A stretch of DNA of 64,000 nucleotides from PALSA-1004 sp041483135 (GCA_041483135.1 JBGPFE010000008.1:62001-126000), one strand, 5' to 3'. Counted from the stretch's first letter, positions 27,223 to 35,972 are shown. A program made the numbers and translations. The notes: generated by a model from the letters alone, not told the origin.

Positions 27223-28551
27223 CTAGGTTAAGCATCGCCCAAGGGCTGTGAGCGTTTGCGCAACGAGGAAATCGATCTCGGCATCGGTGATCACGTAGGG
27301 CGGCATGAAGTAAACCGTATTGCCGATCGGGCGCAGCAGCAGTTCGTGAGCGAGCGCCGCCTGGTAGAACTTGCGCGCAAACGCAGGGTCTTCGCTGTCG
27401 ACGTCAAATGCCCAGATCATGCCGGTGTTGCGAAAATCCTTTACGCGCGGATGCTGCGCGATCGGCTGAGCAGCCCGGCTCAATTTGGTGGCTTTGGTCC
27501 GGTTGATCTGGATTACGTTGTCCCGCTTGAAGATATCAAGCGTAGCGAGCGCGGCGCGGCAGGCGAGCGCGTTGCCGGTGTAGGAGTGCGAATGCAGGAA
27601 GCCGCGCGCGATGCTGTCAGCATAGAACGCGGCATATACCGCATCAGTCGTGAGCACCACCGACAGCGGCAGATAGCCGCCGGTGATGCCCTTCGACAGG
27701 CATAAAAAGTCTGGGGTGATAGCGGCTTGTTCGTGTGCAAAAAATGTGCCGCTGCGGCCGCAGCCGATCATGATTTCGTCGGCGATCAGGTGGACCGCAA
27801 AGCGGTCGCACAGCGCGCGCGCATGGCGCAGGTATTCGGCGTCGTACATCGCCATGCCGGTCGCGCCCTGTACCAGCGGCTCGACGATCAGCGCAGCAGT
27901 CTCGGCGTGATGTTGTTCGAGATGACGTTCCAGTGCTTGGGCGCAGCGCTCGGCGTAGGCACGCGGTGATTCGCCTTTTTCGGCAAGCCGCCAGTCCGGG
28001 CTCGGCACCTGCGCGCTGTGCCGCAGCAGCGGCGCGTAAGTATCTTTGAATAACGCGACGTCGGTCACTGACAATGCACCGAGCGTCTCGCCGTGGTAGC
28101 TGTTGGCGAGACTGACGAAGCCGGTTTTCTGCGGCCGTCCGCTGTTGCGCCAGAAATGAAAGCTCATTTTCAGCGCAATCTCGATCGCCGACGCACCATC
28201 GCTGCCATAAAAGCAGTGACCCAGTCTGCCGCCGGCCAGCGCACTCAAGCGCTCTGACAATTCCACTACCGGTTCATGCGTAAAACCGGCCAGGAGCACG
28301 TGCTCCAGTTCACCGAGTTGGGCGATCAGCGCGGCATTGATGCGTGGATTTGCATGGCCGAACAGATTCACCCACCACGAACTGATTGCGTCGAGGTAAC
28401 GCCGGCCGTCAAAGTCATACAGCCAGATGCCGCTGCCGCGTGCGATCGGCACCAGCGGCAGCGTTTCGTGCTGCTTCATTTGCGTGCACGGGTGCCACAC
28501 CGCGGCGGCGCTGCGTGTTAGCAGTGAGGAGTTGCGAGTGCTAACGGCCAT
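27223..28551 (-). CDS. bioA: Adenosylmethionine-8-amino-7-oxononanoate aminotransferase
   Basis: This PLP enzyme makes 7,8-diaminopelargonic acid for biotin, with S-adenosylmethionine as amino donor. It has 442 residues. The N-terminus VWHPCTQMKQHE and WLYDFDGRRYLDAISSWWVNLFGHANP are diagnostic of BioA. SYHGETLGALSVTD follows, and the PLP Lys is about Lys287 in CLSKGITGGYLPLS. It heads the bioA, beta-CASP, dacB series. Inverted and direct repeats upstream may hold a biotin-responsive operator, which I could not match to a known site. Confidence 0.95.
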   Translation of the reverse strand: MAVSTRNSSLLTRSAAAVWHPCTQMKQHETLPLVPIARGSGIWLYDFDGRRYLDAISSWWVNLFGHANPRINAALIAQLGELEHVLLAGFTHEPVVELSERLSALAGGRLGHCFYGSDGASAIEIALKMSFHFWRNSGRPQKTGFVSLANSYHGETLGALSVTDVALFKDTYAPLLRHSAQVPSPDWRLAEKGESPRAYAERCAQALERHLEQHHAETAALIVEPLVQGATGMAMYDAEYLRHARALCDRFAVHLIADEIMIGCGRSGTFFAHEQAAITPDFLCLSKGITGGYLPLSVVLTTDAVYAAFYADSIARGFLHSHSYTGNALACRAALATLDIFKRDNVIQINRTKATKLSRAAQPIAQHPRVKDFRNTGMIWAFDVDSEDPAFARKFYQAALAHELLLRPIGNTVYFMPPYVITDAEIDFLVAQTLTALGRCLT

Positions 28552-28836
28552 GCGCCGGATAGCCGCGCCAGGAGCGGGGCAATGGGTGTTTACAAGCGGT
28601 ACAACTCATGCACAATATCAAGCGCTTGTATGTACAACGCGAAAGGAGAAACATCTTCGTTGCGATAAGACTGCGACACCAGAACGCAAGACTAATTTAC
28701 TGATGCCGTAATTAATATCGATCTCACACCCGGCACGCGTCAACGCTGATGCGTTGTACAGCGTTGTCATGATTGAATGAGTGGCATCAATCTTGCTCGG
28801 GTGTGAGTGTAGCATTCCTGTGGAGGCAAGCTCGCC
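28552..28836. promoter_or_regulatory. bioA upstream region with several inverted repeats
   Basis: There is no gene. TACAAGCG (28591-28598) is inverted at 28623-28630, and GTACAAC occurs twice directly (28599, 28632). Further on, CTCACACCCG (28723-28732) is inverted at 28798-28807 and encloses the hairpin CAACGC-TGAT-GCGTTG. The first set lies 40-80 bases upstream of bioA and may be an operator. The second set lies just before the unknown gene at 28837. No known regulator site was recognised. Confidence 0.4.
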
Positions 28837-29481
28837 ATGGAATTACTCGATCGCATCGAAGATCAGGTCGCATCAACCGGCCTGCCGCTGTTTGCAATCA
28901 CAGTTGCCGCGGTGCCCTGTCCCGACACTCCCGTCATCCTCACGCTGCACTGGCACGGCTTCATCAAGGAAAAGCTGGCGGAAGTCGAAACCGCCGAGGC
29001 CATTTCCTACACGCCGATTCCCAGTTCCGCGCTGCAATTGAACGAGCGCTGGAAAAATCTGGTCGCGGTCGATCGCGCGGCGATGGACGCAGCGTGGGAA
29101 CTCGGTGCGTGGGATGTGCAGCGCGCCGAGCGGCCCGGCTGCATGCGCCCCGGCGCCGAATCGCGCGAGGCGCTCGAATGCCTGCAGGCGTTCGGCTCGT
29201 TTCCGTTCGGTATCAACGGAAGCAACGTGGTGGTCGCAGATGCGCCCGATGCCGACGATCTGGTCGAAGTTGCAGCACGGCGCGGTTATCTGATGTGGCT
29301 GTTCCGGCCGGTGCGCGGCGGCATCTGGGGTGAGTACGCCGACGACGCGACGCTCATCGAGGATGGCCGCCGCAACCCGCCGTGTCCGCTGCTGCCGATC
29401 CCGCCGACTTGTGATGGCAACCGCAAAACGGTGTATCGGTTCGGGGTCCCGGCGTCGAACCCGTTCGCCGGCCCGCACTAA
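28837..29481 (+). CDS. Conserved-looking protein of unknown function
   Basis: This soluble protein has 214 residues with no signal peptide or membrane segment. The start ATG at 28837 has GGAGGCAAG upstream. I do not recognise the family. Visible features are an N-terminal MELLDRIEDQVASTGLPLFAI, several Trp residues, a C-terminal stretch FRPVRGGIWGEYADDATLIEDG, and Pro-rich ends. Codon usage matches the chromosome. It is the last host gene before the Mu-like element, whose left end lies 103 bases past the stop codon. Confidence 0.75.
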   Translation: MELLDRIEDQVASTGLPLFAITVAAVPCPDTPVILTLHWHGFIKEKLAEVETAEAISYTPIPSSALQLNERWKNLVAVDRAAMDAAWELGAWDVQRAERPGCMRPGAESREALECLQAFGSFPFGINGSNVVVADAPDADDLVEVAARRGYLMWLFRPVRGGIWGEYADDATLIEDGRRNPPCPLLPIPPTCDGNRKTVYRFGVPASNPFAGPH

Positions 29482-29579
29482 TTTACGCCGGACCTGGCGG
29501 TCGGCCAGGTAGCTGTAACCATCTGACTCATTGTTGTTTTTCTCCGTTGCCGGCATCGCGCAGACGGCTGTCGGCATGG

Positions 29580-29584
29580 TTTGC
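29580..29584. repeat. 5-bp target-site duplication TTTGC, left
   Basis: TTTGC directly precedes the left end of the Mu-like element and is repeated at 42556-42560 directly after the right end. Five bases is the duplication length known for Mu. Confidence 0.8.
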
Positions 29585-29609
29585 TGAAGGGGAGCAGGAA
29601 GAATTGAAA
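29585..29609 (+). repeat. Left terminal transposase-binding site (L1)
   Basis: After the terminal TGA, the 22 bases 29588-29609 match the right-end unit (inverted) at about 15 of 22 positions: conserved GGG, AGCAG and TTGAAA. Further TTGAAA motifs at 29722, 29756 and 29763 may be internal sites, echoing the spaced L1/L2/L3 arrangement known in Mu. The 29610-30020 stretch holds no gene other than these sites and the GTCGCCAAT cluster. Confidence 0.7.
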
Positions 29610-29862
29610 TTGAGGAAAGGACGGCGGTTGTTGGCGGTTTAAGCGGGGGTATTCGGGAAGGGTTTGAGAGTTAAGGGGAATCCGGCAAGCTCCTCGAGCT
29701 CGGCGCGGCCGGGTTCGATATTTGAAAATTACGCCAGAATCGGGCCTCGGATCAGTTGAAATTGAAAACGCGCCGAGCGCCAGGGGCCTCTTAATCGATG
29801 TTTAAGTGCCTAATAACGGGACGAAAAACGACGAGCTGCAGGTCAAGATAGGCTACCGGGAG

Positions 29863-29926
29863 TGTCGCCAATACCCGACCGATTGGCGACACATTGGCGA
29901 CGCCCCGCTTAGAGGTGTCGCCAATG
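29863..29926. repeat. Cluster of four GTCGCCAAT sites in inverted pairs
   Basis: Sites occur at 29863-29872 (forward), 29882-29891 (reverse), 29892-29901 (reverse) and 29917-29926 (forward). The first pair makes a 10-bp inverted repeat TGTCGCCAAT-N9-ATTGGCGACA; the second is CATTGGCGAC-N15-GTCGCCAATG. They lie between the left end and the first leftward gene. They could be an operator, a transposition enhancer or a terminator pair for the leftward transcript; which one is not known. Confidence 0.75.
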
Positions 29927-30020
29927 GTCAAAAAAGAGGCAGTTGATGGGCTTGCTGCAACGCAGCATTTACCGCGCGACGAGGGGAGCAACAGCGCGAG
30001 CGGCCGCTCCCCTGGCGCGT

Positions 30021-30218
30021 TTACGCTTTCCGATTCCCGCTTTCGCTTTGTTCCAGGCGACCGCAGAGCGACTGCAGCTGACGCCGCGATTCTGCGATGA
30101 GCGGCGGGATCCGGGCCTTGTGCTCGACCGCGTCGCTGATGCTATTGGATAAGCGCTCCAAGCGACGCAGCTGCGCGTCGACCGCGACGAGGTTTTGAAT
30201 GACCAGATCGCGGTTCAT
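30021..30218 (-). CDS. Small helical phage protein
   Basis: This protein of 65 residues is entirely helical in character (QNLVAVDAQLRRLERLSNSISDAVEHKARI) with charged heptads suggesting a short coiled coil. Its ATG overlaps the stop of the RadC-like gene (ATGA), so it is coupled to it. The family is not recognised. It is the last leftward gene before the left end of the element. Confidence 0.6.
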   Translation of the reverse strand: MNRDLVIQNLVAVDAQLRRLERLSNSISDAVEHKARIPPLIAESRRQLQSLCGRLEQSESGNRKA

Positions 30219-30718
30219 AGCAGCCCTAGTTCAGCAAACGACGCTGTCAGGCCAGCCCCAATGATGAAATGATCGAGCACATTCACATCGACCAACGAAA
30301 GCGCCTGCTTCAGCGTGCGCGTGAGAGCCTGGTCCGCGCCTGACGGTTCGAGCGAGCCAGAAGGATGATTGTGGGAAAATATGACTCCCGCGGCGTTGTG
30401 GCGCAGCGCGCTCTTTACGATCTCGCGCGGATAAACGCTCGTCATGGTGATCGTGCCGCGGAACATTTGCTCGATCTCGATTACGTGGTTCATGGCGTCC
30501 AGCCAGAACGCCATGAAAACCTCGTGCTCGAGCGGTCCGATTTTCAGCTGAAGATACTCGCGGACAGCCTGAGGGGAATTTAGAGCCGGGCCGTAGGGTG
30601 TAAGTTCTTCCTTCAAAATGCGAAGGGCAGCTTGAATGGTGCGATTCGCTGCTGCCGTGCGTTTTCTATGAAGTGATTTGGCGGTTTGCCCGCCGTTTGC
30701 GTTGCTGATGCTGGCCAT
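30215..30718 (-). CDS. RadC-like JAB/MPN-domain protein
   Basis: This protein of 167 residues corresponds to the C-terminal JAB domain of RadC. The metal-site motif SHNHPSGSLEPSGAD is intact, and upstream lie a Glu-containing strand and FMAFWLDAMNHVIEIE. The C-terminus DHFIIGAGLTASFAELGLL is typical of the family. The helix-hairpin-helix part of full RadC is missing, as in many mobile-element copies. Such proteins are common on mobile elements, and their role may be in anti-restriction or DNA repair; this is unproven. Confidence 0.87.
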   Translation of the reverse strand: MASISNANGGQTAKSLHRKRTAAANRTIQAALRILKEELTPYGPALNSPQAVREYLQLKIGPLEHEVFMAFWLDAMNHVIEIEQMFRGTITMTSVYPREIVKSALRHNAAGVIFSHNHPSGSLEPSGADQALTRTLKQALSLVDVNVLDHFIIGAGLTASFAELGLL

Positions 30719-30785
30719 GATGTCCCCGTAAGATTTTGAGAGAGGCCGCCATGCAGTGCGAGGTGGCCGGGCGCACTCTCGGCTC

Positions 30786-30974
30786 TTACGAAACCGCGTC
30801 AGGGCTTCCGCTTGCGCGTCTTGTATACCCTATCTCAACCCCGGCCAGAACAACGAACACCAATAAAAAAAGCCGCAAGACTGACGGGGCGACTGGCCGC
30901 GTAAGATTTCGAGAGGACTTCAGCATAACGCGCAATGGAGGGCAGGTCAAATCAGCCGGGGGGCGGCCGATCAC
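30786..30974 (-). CDS. Possible small membrane protein (GTG start)
   Basis: A 62-codon frame starts at a GTG that overlaps the repressor stop by four bases (GTGA), as in coupled genes. It contains one hydrophobic segment, VLRLFLLVFVVLAGVEIGY. No ribosome site or family support is visible, so it may be chance. If real, it lies between the repressor and RadC-like genes in the leftward transcript. Confidence 0.3.
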   Translation of the reverse strand: MIGRPPADLTCPPLRVMLKSSRNLTRPVAPSVLRLFLLVFVVLAGVEIGYTRRASGSPDAVS

Positions 30975-31579
30975 CTCTTTCCGGCCCGTCGCGCTCCAGA
31001 TTTCTTGCCACCCGGATGCTTTCCGAAGACCTCTTGCACCGATACCCCAAGTCCAGCCAGGTGCCTAAGTTCCTCCGGATGAATCTTTGGGGGATTTCCT
31101 TCGACACTTTCATGAATTGCCAGATCGCGAAGGAAGCGGACCTCTTCAGCGATCGCATCACCGAATGGTTCCCCTGGCTTAAGACGTTTGATGACTCGGT
31201 TATAGATCAGAGCGAGGCGGTACCCGAGTAGTGGCCAGGACGGGAAGAGCACAAGATCTCTACTCCTGGCCTCCTCAACGGCAGCGCCGAATTCCCACGC
31301 TATTGCCTCCGCGAGAATCGGGTCGATCTCGCCTCTGTCCCGTAGTGGATCATCACCCCCAAGCAACAGCCAGATCGGCTGGACCCGGAATACTTCGTAG
31401 AGCGCACGAATGAGTCCCGCCGGGATCTCCCGCTCTCCGCGCTCGTAATTCTGGTACGCCCTCAGCGATACTCCGAGCTTAGCGGCAAAATCCCTCTGAG
31501 AAAGCCCAAACTTTTCCCGCAGGGTCGCGAGCCGGCCGCCAATGGCGTGGTTCCCGTTCGTGCTTGCAAAGTTACTCAT
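30971..31579 (-). CDS. Phage repressor, XRE-type HTH (Mu c-like role)
   Basis: This protein of 202 residues has an N-terminal helix-turn-helix at about residues 14-60 (LATLREKFGLSQRDFAAKLGVSLRAYQNYERGEREIPAGLIRAL). It is followed by a helical C-terminal domain and a basic tail (GGKKSGARRAGKR). It is divergent from the small DNA-binding gene at 31630 with only 50 bases between, the usual lysogeny switch arrangement. It probably represses the transposase operon. No peptidase (LexA/CI-like) motif is visible, so control may be by another mechanism. Confidence 0.82.
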   Translation of the reverse strand: MSNFASTNGNHAIGGRLATLREKFGLSQRDFAAKLGVSLRAYQNYERGEREIPAGLIRALYEVFRVQPIWLLLGGDDPLRDRGEIDPILAEAIAWEFGAAVEEARSRDLVLFPSWPLLGYRLALIYNRVIKRLKPGEPFGDAIAEEVRFLRDLAIHESVEGNPPKIHPEELRHLAGLGVSVQEVFGKHPGGKKSGARRAGKR

Positions 31580-31629
31580 TCTTGCGTATACTCGGGCTCC
31601 ATCGTGTCAGTTTAGCGAAGGAACGAAAG
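31580..31629. promoter_or_regulatory. Divergent early promoter/operator region of the Mu-like element
   Basis: Only 50 bases separate the repressor ATG (leftward) and the Ner-like ATG (rightward). Both promoters and the repressor operators must lie here or extend into the genes. The palindrome GTATAC lies at the centre of the left part, and GAAGGAACGA gives the ribosome site for 31630. I could not assign operator copies. Confidence 0.5.
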
Positions 31630-31842
31630 ATGATAAAGAGCGCAAACCAAGTGAAGCACGACTTTGAGCGATCCGGCGCTTCAATCGCGCAATGGGCTAT
31701 CACCAACGGATTCAACCCGAACCTCGTCTACCAGGTGTTGCGGGGCAAGTCCAAGGCGTTGCGTGGCCAAGCTCATGACATAGCAGTGCGTCTCCGAATC
31801 AAACGAGGCGTCGAAGGCAGCGGGGGACGTCTGGCGGCGTAA
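31630..31842 (+). CDS. Small DNA-binding regulator (Ner/Cox-like position)
   Basis: This protein of 70 residues starts at the ATG at 31630 after GAAGGAACG; the frame is open to 31564 but that part overlaps the operator. The sequence VKHDFERSGASIAQWAITNGFNPNLVYQVLRGKSKALRGQAHDIAVRL has the look of a helix-turn-helix phage protein. By position, immediately divergent from the repressor and before the transposase, it is probably the Ner-type early regulator. Confidence 0.75.
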   Translation: MIKSANQVKHDFERSGASIAQWAITNGFNPNLVYQVLRGKSKALRGQAHDIAVRLRIKRGVEGSGGRLAA

Positions 31843-31889
31843 GAGCTTCTGCCCAAGGCGTCCACATAACAATAAGGAAGCCAGCGAAG

Positions 31890-33905
31890 ATGTGGAAATC
31901 GACGCAGGAGCTATCCGAGAAGTTGGGAAAACCGCCCCGCGCTATTCAGCGCGCACTGGCGCGCTCGGCATCGGGTAAGGCCAGCATCCTCGGCGATCGG
32001 GTCGAAGTCCGAGAGACGCGGAGCCGCGGCGGCACATCCGGAAAGCGCTACGAAGCATTGTTGTCTTCCCTCTCGATCGAGCATCAAGCAACCTTATATA
32101 GGCAACAGCCGGGCGCGGACAAGGGGGGCATTGTCGCTGCGCACGCTGAGGGGCTCGAAGAAGAACCGCCCGGCGGAAAAACTTCACCCGCTGATTGGTT
32201 CGACGTTCGCCCTATCACCGAGGAAATGCGGCAAGCCCTATGGGCGCATTACGATCGACTTAAAGGCCCCGCAAAATCCAAAGCGGAGAGCAATCTCGCG
32301 ATCCTGACGTTCGACCAGTCACTCGCCGGCGTTGCTGCCACCGAGCGGCTGCGGGCCGGGACCGTTCTCCAGAAATTCGATATTTCACTTGGCACGCTCT
32401 ACGGCTTGCGTAGGCGAGTCGCTGACGCCGATCCCTCGGATTGGCTGCCGCTTCTCGCCCCGCGACATGGAGGCGACAGACCGAAAGCGGATTTCACCGA
32501 GGAGGCATGGGAGCACGGTAAAGCCGCGTGGCTGACGACTAACAAGCGCAACGTGCGATCGGTCTACCGGGACCTTGAACGTCTCAAAGGAGAGCGCGGC
32601 TGGATCATTCCATCCTACGCGACGTTTAGGCGAAGGCTCTACGCGTTGCCGCGATGGCTGCAGGTCTTGCTGCGCGACGGCGAGACGCGATTCTCGCATC
32701 TGTATCCCGCGCACGCCCGGCTGTACGATGCACTTAACCCACATGACGTTTGGGTAGCAGACGGAAAAATCGGCGATGTGATGCTCCGTGATGAAGACGG
32801 CCGGCCGTATCGTCCCGTGACCGTCACGATAATGGATGCGCGAACCAGGGTCATTGTGGGGTCCGCGATCGGCAAGACTGAATCAGCGGATCTTTACCGC
32901 GCTGCGTTTCTCGACGCGATCGAGAAGACCGGCGTACTGCCGCGCGAACTCTACCTTGACAACCACATGGCGGCTGCATCGAAGATGCTATCAGGGGGGT
33001 CAAAGAGCCGCTTCCGCTTCAAGATTCTGCCGGACGAACCTTTAGGTTTTTGCGTCGTTCTCGGCATCTCCATCATTTTTGCCTTGCCTCGGTGGGGCCA
33101 GAGTAAACCACTGGAATCGCTTCACAGGATGCACTCGGAAATGGACCGCAAGTGTGGCAAGGCGTACCTCGGAAATCGGCCTTCCAACAAGCCCCCGGAT
33201 CATGACCCGCGCGCCGCCATTTCAAAGGAGCGGTACAAGAAACTTTTCGATGAGGAAATCGCCGCCTATCACCTGCGGCCGCATCGCGGCCAAGGGCTCG
33301 ACGGCAGAAGCCCTCGCGCGGTTTATGACGAGCTGATCAATAAGTGCCCGGTTCGCAAGGCCACCGCCGAGCACATCGCGCTTTGCATGCTGAGCGCCGA
33401 ACGCGTGAAGCTCGACCCGAAAGATAACTCGGTGAGTGTGTGGCAAAACAGATACTGGGCCCCGGTGATGGCGGACCTGCCCGAGAGCACCTTCGTTACC
33501 GCGCGGTTCGACCCCACCGACCTGAGCAAGCCCGTGCGCGTGTACCGGGACGAAGCGTTTTTTTGTGAGGCCCCGATCGTTGCTCGAACGGGATTCAGGG
33601 ATCAGGAATCGGGCAAGACTAGGTTGCGCGCCAGGCGCCAATGGGAGAAGTCGCGCAAAGAGCAGGCGCGGGCGATGGTAGACATGCGTAAGGCGGAGTC
33701 CTGGCTCACCGCGCCCGCCGGCAGCGGCGATCCCGGCCCGAATGCCACCCAAGTGGCCGCGGCGAAACTTCCAGCACCCAAAATCGTGGAACCCCTGCGG
33801 CCACTTTTGGAACTACGCCGCACGGAGAAGAAATCCCACGGCATCTCGAAGGCTGATGTTTTTGAGGCGCTCGCTCGACGCTACAAGATTTCCGGTAAAT
33901 CGTGA
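31890..33905 (+). CDS. Mu-like DDE transposase (MuA-type)
   Basis: This protein of 671 residues catalyses strand transfer of the element. An N-terminal winged-helix part (STQELSEKLGKPPRAIQRALARS) is followed by two further DNA-binding regions and an RNase-H-fold core with Asp291 (WVADGK), Asp357 (YLDNHM) and Glu409 (QSKPLES). The spacings are close to those of MuA (269/336/392). A C-terminal basic domain precedes the region that in MuA contacts MuB. All catalytic residues are present and the frame is intact. It overlaps the frame of the next gene slightly. Confidence 0.93.
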   Translation: MWKSTQELSEKLGKPPRAIQRALARSASGKASILGDRVEVRETRSRGGTSGKRYEALLSSLSIEHQATLYRQQPGADKGGIVAAHAEGLEEEPPGGKTSPADWFDVRPITEEMRQALWAHYDRLKGPAKSKAESNLAILTFDQSLAGVAATERLRAGTVLQKFDISLGTLYGLRRRVADADPSDWLPLLAPRHGGDRPKADFTEEAWEHGKAAWLTTNKRNVRSVYRDLERLKGERGWIIPSYATFRRRLYALPRWLQVLLRDGETRFSHLYPAHARLYDALNPHDVWVADGKIGDVMLRDEDGRPYRPVTVTIMDARTRVIVGSAIGKTESADLYRAAFLDAIEKTGVLPRELYLDNHMAAASKMLSGGSKSRFRFKILPDEPLGFCVVLGISIIFALPRWGQSKPLESLHRMHSEMDRKCGKAYLGNRPSNKPPDHDPRAAISKERYKKLFDEEIAAYHLRPHRGQGLDGRSPRAVYDELINKCPVRKATAEHIALCMLSAERVKLDPKDNSVSVWQNRYWAPVMADLPESTFVTARFDPTDLSKPVRVYRDEAFFCEAPIVARTGFRDQESGKTRLRARRQWEKSRKEQARAMVDMRKAESWLTAPAGSGDPGPNATQVAAAKLPAPKIVEPLRPLLELRRTEKKSHGISKADVFEALARRYKISGKS

Positions 33906-33919
33906 CCAAGGAAACGCCC

Positions 33920-34894
33920 ATGAGCATACCCGAACCGCTCCCGCTGCATCGAAAAAGGGCGCCCGCGACGCCGCGCGAGCGTATCAAGACGATGCTCAAC
34001 GCGGGCGTCATTCTTTCGAAGATCGCAATCGAGTCAGGCGTAAAACCTGCCGAGATCAAGGCATGGCTCGATGAAGGCGCGGGTTTGGAGGCCGATATCC
34101 GGCTCCGGGTTTGGTTGGAGGACCTCGATCAACGCGCCGTGGATCTCGATGAGCTACCTTTCGTCGAAACGGCGTCGACCCGCGAGATGGAGGGCGTGTT
34201 CGAAAAATGCCGTGACCCTAGCGAGCCGGGCATCGGCGTGATCTGCGGCCCGCCCGGCTCGAGCAAAACCTCAACCGCGCTGCGTTGCGAGAACGCCAGG
34301 CGGGGAGAGGGTGAGGGGCGTATCTTCTATTTCGCGGCGAACCACTTCATCAGGACGCCTGTCGCGACGCTCTCCAGGATCGCTGAGGCGGTCGGGTGGA
34401 AGACCGGAAACAGCGCGCTTGCGTCAGGCGCCTATCGCGGCTATCAACTTTTCCGGACGATATCGGAGCAACTTGGCCGCGGGGACTTAATTCTGTGCGA
34501 TGAGGCGCAACACTGCGAAACATCGGCGCTCGATGCGATCCGCGCGCTACATGATGAAGCTCACTGCGGAGTTTGCTATCTGGGTAATGAGGTCCTGGCC
34601 TCTCGTCTTCGCGGCGCGGGGCGCAGAGCGGAATTTTCTCAAATCACATCACGGATTGTAGCCCGTCTCCATCTCAACGCACTTGACGAAGCGGCACTCG
34701 ATCAGATTTTGGAATCGTGGGGGGTGAGCGGAGTGGCGGAGCGGCGGCTTCTGCACCAGATTGCAGTAGGGCCGGGCGGACTCAGGATTCTAGGCCACGT
34801 CGTGAGGGAGGCGCGGATTCTGGCGCGCGAGATGAAGCGCCCGGTCGACGCGCAGGTGCTGCAAGCTGCGGCGTCTTTCGTAGGCATTGATTGA
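33920..34894 (+). CDS. MuB-like AAA+ ATPase, target-DNA activator
   Basis: This protein has 324 residues from the ATG at 33920, preferred over a GTG at 33902 because AAGGAA is correctly placed. An N-terminal helix-turn-helix (PRERIKTMLNAGVILSKIAIESGVKPAEIKAWL) precedes the AAA domain with Walker A GPPGSSKT at about 110-117, Walker B LILCDEAQH near 190-198, and sensor-like CYLGNEVLASRL. MuB delivers target DNA to the transposase and gives target immunity; the same role is expected here. Confidence 0.9.
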   Translation: MSIPEPLPLHRKRAPATPRERIKTMLNAGVILSKIAIESGVKPAEIKAWLDEGAGLEADIRLRVWLEDLDQRAVDLDELPFVETASTREMEGVFEKCRDPSEPGIGVICGPPGSSKTSTALRCENARRGEGEGRIFYFAANHFIRTPVATLSRIAEAVGWKTGNSALASGAYRGYQLFRTISEQLGRGDLILCDEAQHCETSALDAIRALHDEAHCGVCYLGNEVLASRLRGAGRRAEFSQITSRIVARLHLNALDEAALDQILESWGVSGVAERRLLHQIAVGPGGLRILGHVVREARILAREMKRPVDAQVLQAAASFVGID

Positions 34895-34901
34895 AAACCT
34901 C

Positions 34902-35255
34902 ATGCCCATCTCGAACGAAAACAAATCAGTGGTCCATCTTGCCGCGTATCAGCTGCAGAAGAAGAAGGCAAAAGCAGCCGGTGACCTCAAAGATCCGGTC
35001 TCCTTGATCTCCTTTATGCGCGAGAAACTAAGGCTCGCCGTGCAGTTCGCGGACGAGCAGGGCTTGAAGGAATGGCGGGAGGAACTCGATACAGCCCTAA
35101 CATCGCTCCAAGAAATAGAAGAGGCCCTACCTGGTGCCAGACGAGACCGCGATATCTCACCCATGATTGCCCGTTCTCGTGCCATCGTGGATCGTTTGAT
35201 GGACGGAATAGAGAATTTGAGGGCAAGCCCGGCGGATCCGAAGGATAAGCCGTGA
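34902..35255 (+). CDS. Unknown phage protein, helical
   Basis: This protein of 117 residues starts at the ATG at 34902. It contains DPVSLISFMREKLRLAVQFADEQGLKEWREELDTALTSLQEIEEAL and has no recognised domain. It lies between the MuB-like and GemA genes, its stop overlapping the GTG of GemA, so it is part of the early operon. Confidence 0.7.
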   Translation: MPISNENKSVVHLAAYQLQKKKAKAAGDLKDPVSLISFMREKLRLAVQFADEQGLKEWREELDTALTSLQEIEEALPGARRDRDISPMIARSRAIVDRLMDGIENLRASPADPKDKP

Positions 35256-35701
35256 GCATTCCTAACGCGCGCAAGGCGGTGATCCACGTAGCCAGGTCTC
35301 AGTTGCAGATGGCCGACGCGGACTATCGCGCGCTCCTGCAACGCGCGGCCGGCGTCAGCTCCTCGGTCGATCTCGACGAGGCGGGCTTTACCGCGGTGAT
35401 GGCCGAATTCGAGCAGCTGGGTTTTCGCTCGACCCGCGGCCGTGCACAGAAAGAGCGCCGCGAATGTATGGCCACGCCCGCACAGATCGGCAAGATTCAC
35501 TCGCTGTGGCGGGAATATATCGGGCACGATGACGAGTCGGCGCTTGGTCACTGGCTGGAGAAACATTTTCACGTGTCACACGTGCGCTTCCTGGAGGGCT
35601 ATCGGGCAGGCAAGTGCATTGCCGTGCTGCTTAAGATGCGGGAAAACCCACATGCAAAGGGACGCACCAGAAGGAAACGCAATGAAGCGAAACCCGCGTA
35701 A
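35252..35701 (+). CDS. GemA-like regulatory protein (Mu gp16 family)
   Basis: This protein of 149 residues starts with GTG at 35252 behind AAGGATAAG. The N-terminal block NARKAVIHVARSQLQMADADYRALLQRAAG and the C-terminal ATPAQIGKIHSLWREYI plus HVSHVRFLEGYRAGKCIAVLLKM are typical of GemA. In Mu, GemA modulates host gene expression and DNA topology. It overlaps the next gene by 20 bases. Confidence 0.87.
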   Translation: MSIPNARKAVIHVARSQLQMADADYRALLQRAAGVSSSVDLDEAGFTAVMAEFEQLGFRSTRGRAQKERRECMATPAQIGKIHSLWREYIGHDDESALGHWLEKHFHVSHVRFLEGYRAGKCIAVLLKMRENPHAKGRTRRKRNEAKPA

Positions 35702-35969
35702 GAAAACGCCGTCCGCAACTCGCGATCGATGCATCACCGCTGCTGATTGGCGGCGGCTTCACCTGCCGGGCACACCGGGGAAGATTTCAGGTGATCCGGA
35801 GATCCGAGCCTTTGTGGATGGCTTGCTCGATACCACGACGATGGTGCAAATCGCGGAGGCGTGCAAGCAACGCTTTGGGGCAGCGCGCGCGCCGGGCAAG
35901 TCAGCGGTGCATCGGTATTGGTCGACGTTTCGCGCGTCACGCGTTCGTGGCGATATCAAGGGCGGGTGA
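35682..35969 (+). CDS. Small phage HTH-type protein
   Basis: This protein of 95 residues starts at the ATG at 35682 behind AAGGAAACG, inside the end of GemA. The pattern IRAFVDGLLDTTTMVQIAEACKQRFGAARAPGKSAVHRYW resembles a helix-turn-helix of the kind found in small terminase-like or gp27-like proteins. It precedes the gp27-like gene by three bases. The exact family is not recognised. Confidence 0.7.
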   Translation: MKRNPRKKTPSATRDRCITAADWRRLHLPGTPGKISGDPEIRAFVDGLLDTTTMVQIAEACKQRFGAARAPGKSAVHRYWSTFRASRVRGDIKGG

Positions 35970-35972
35970 TCG

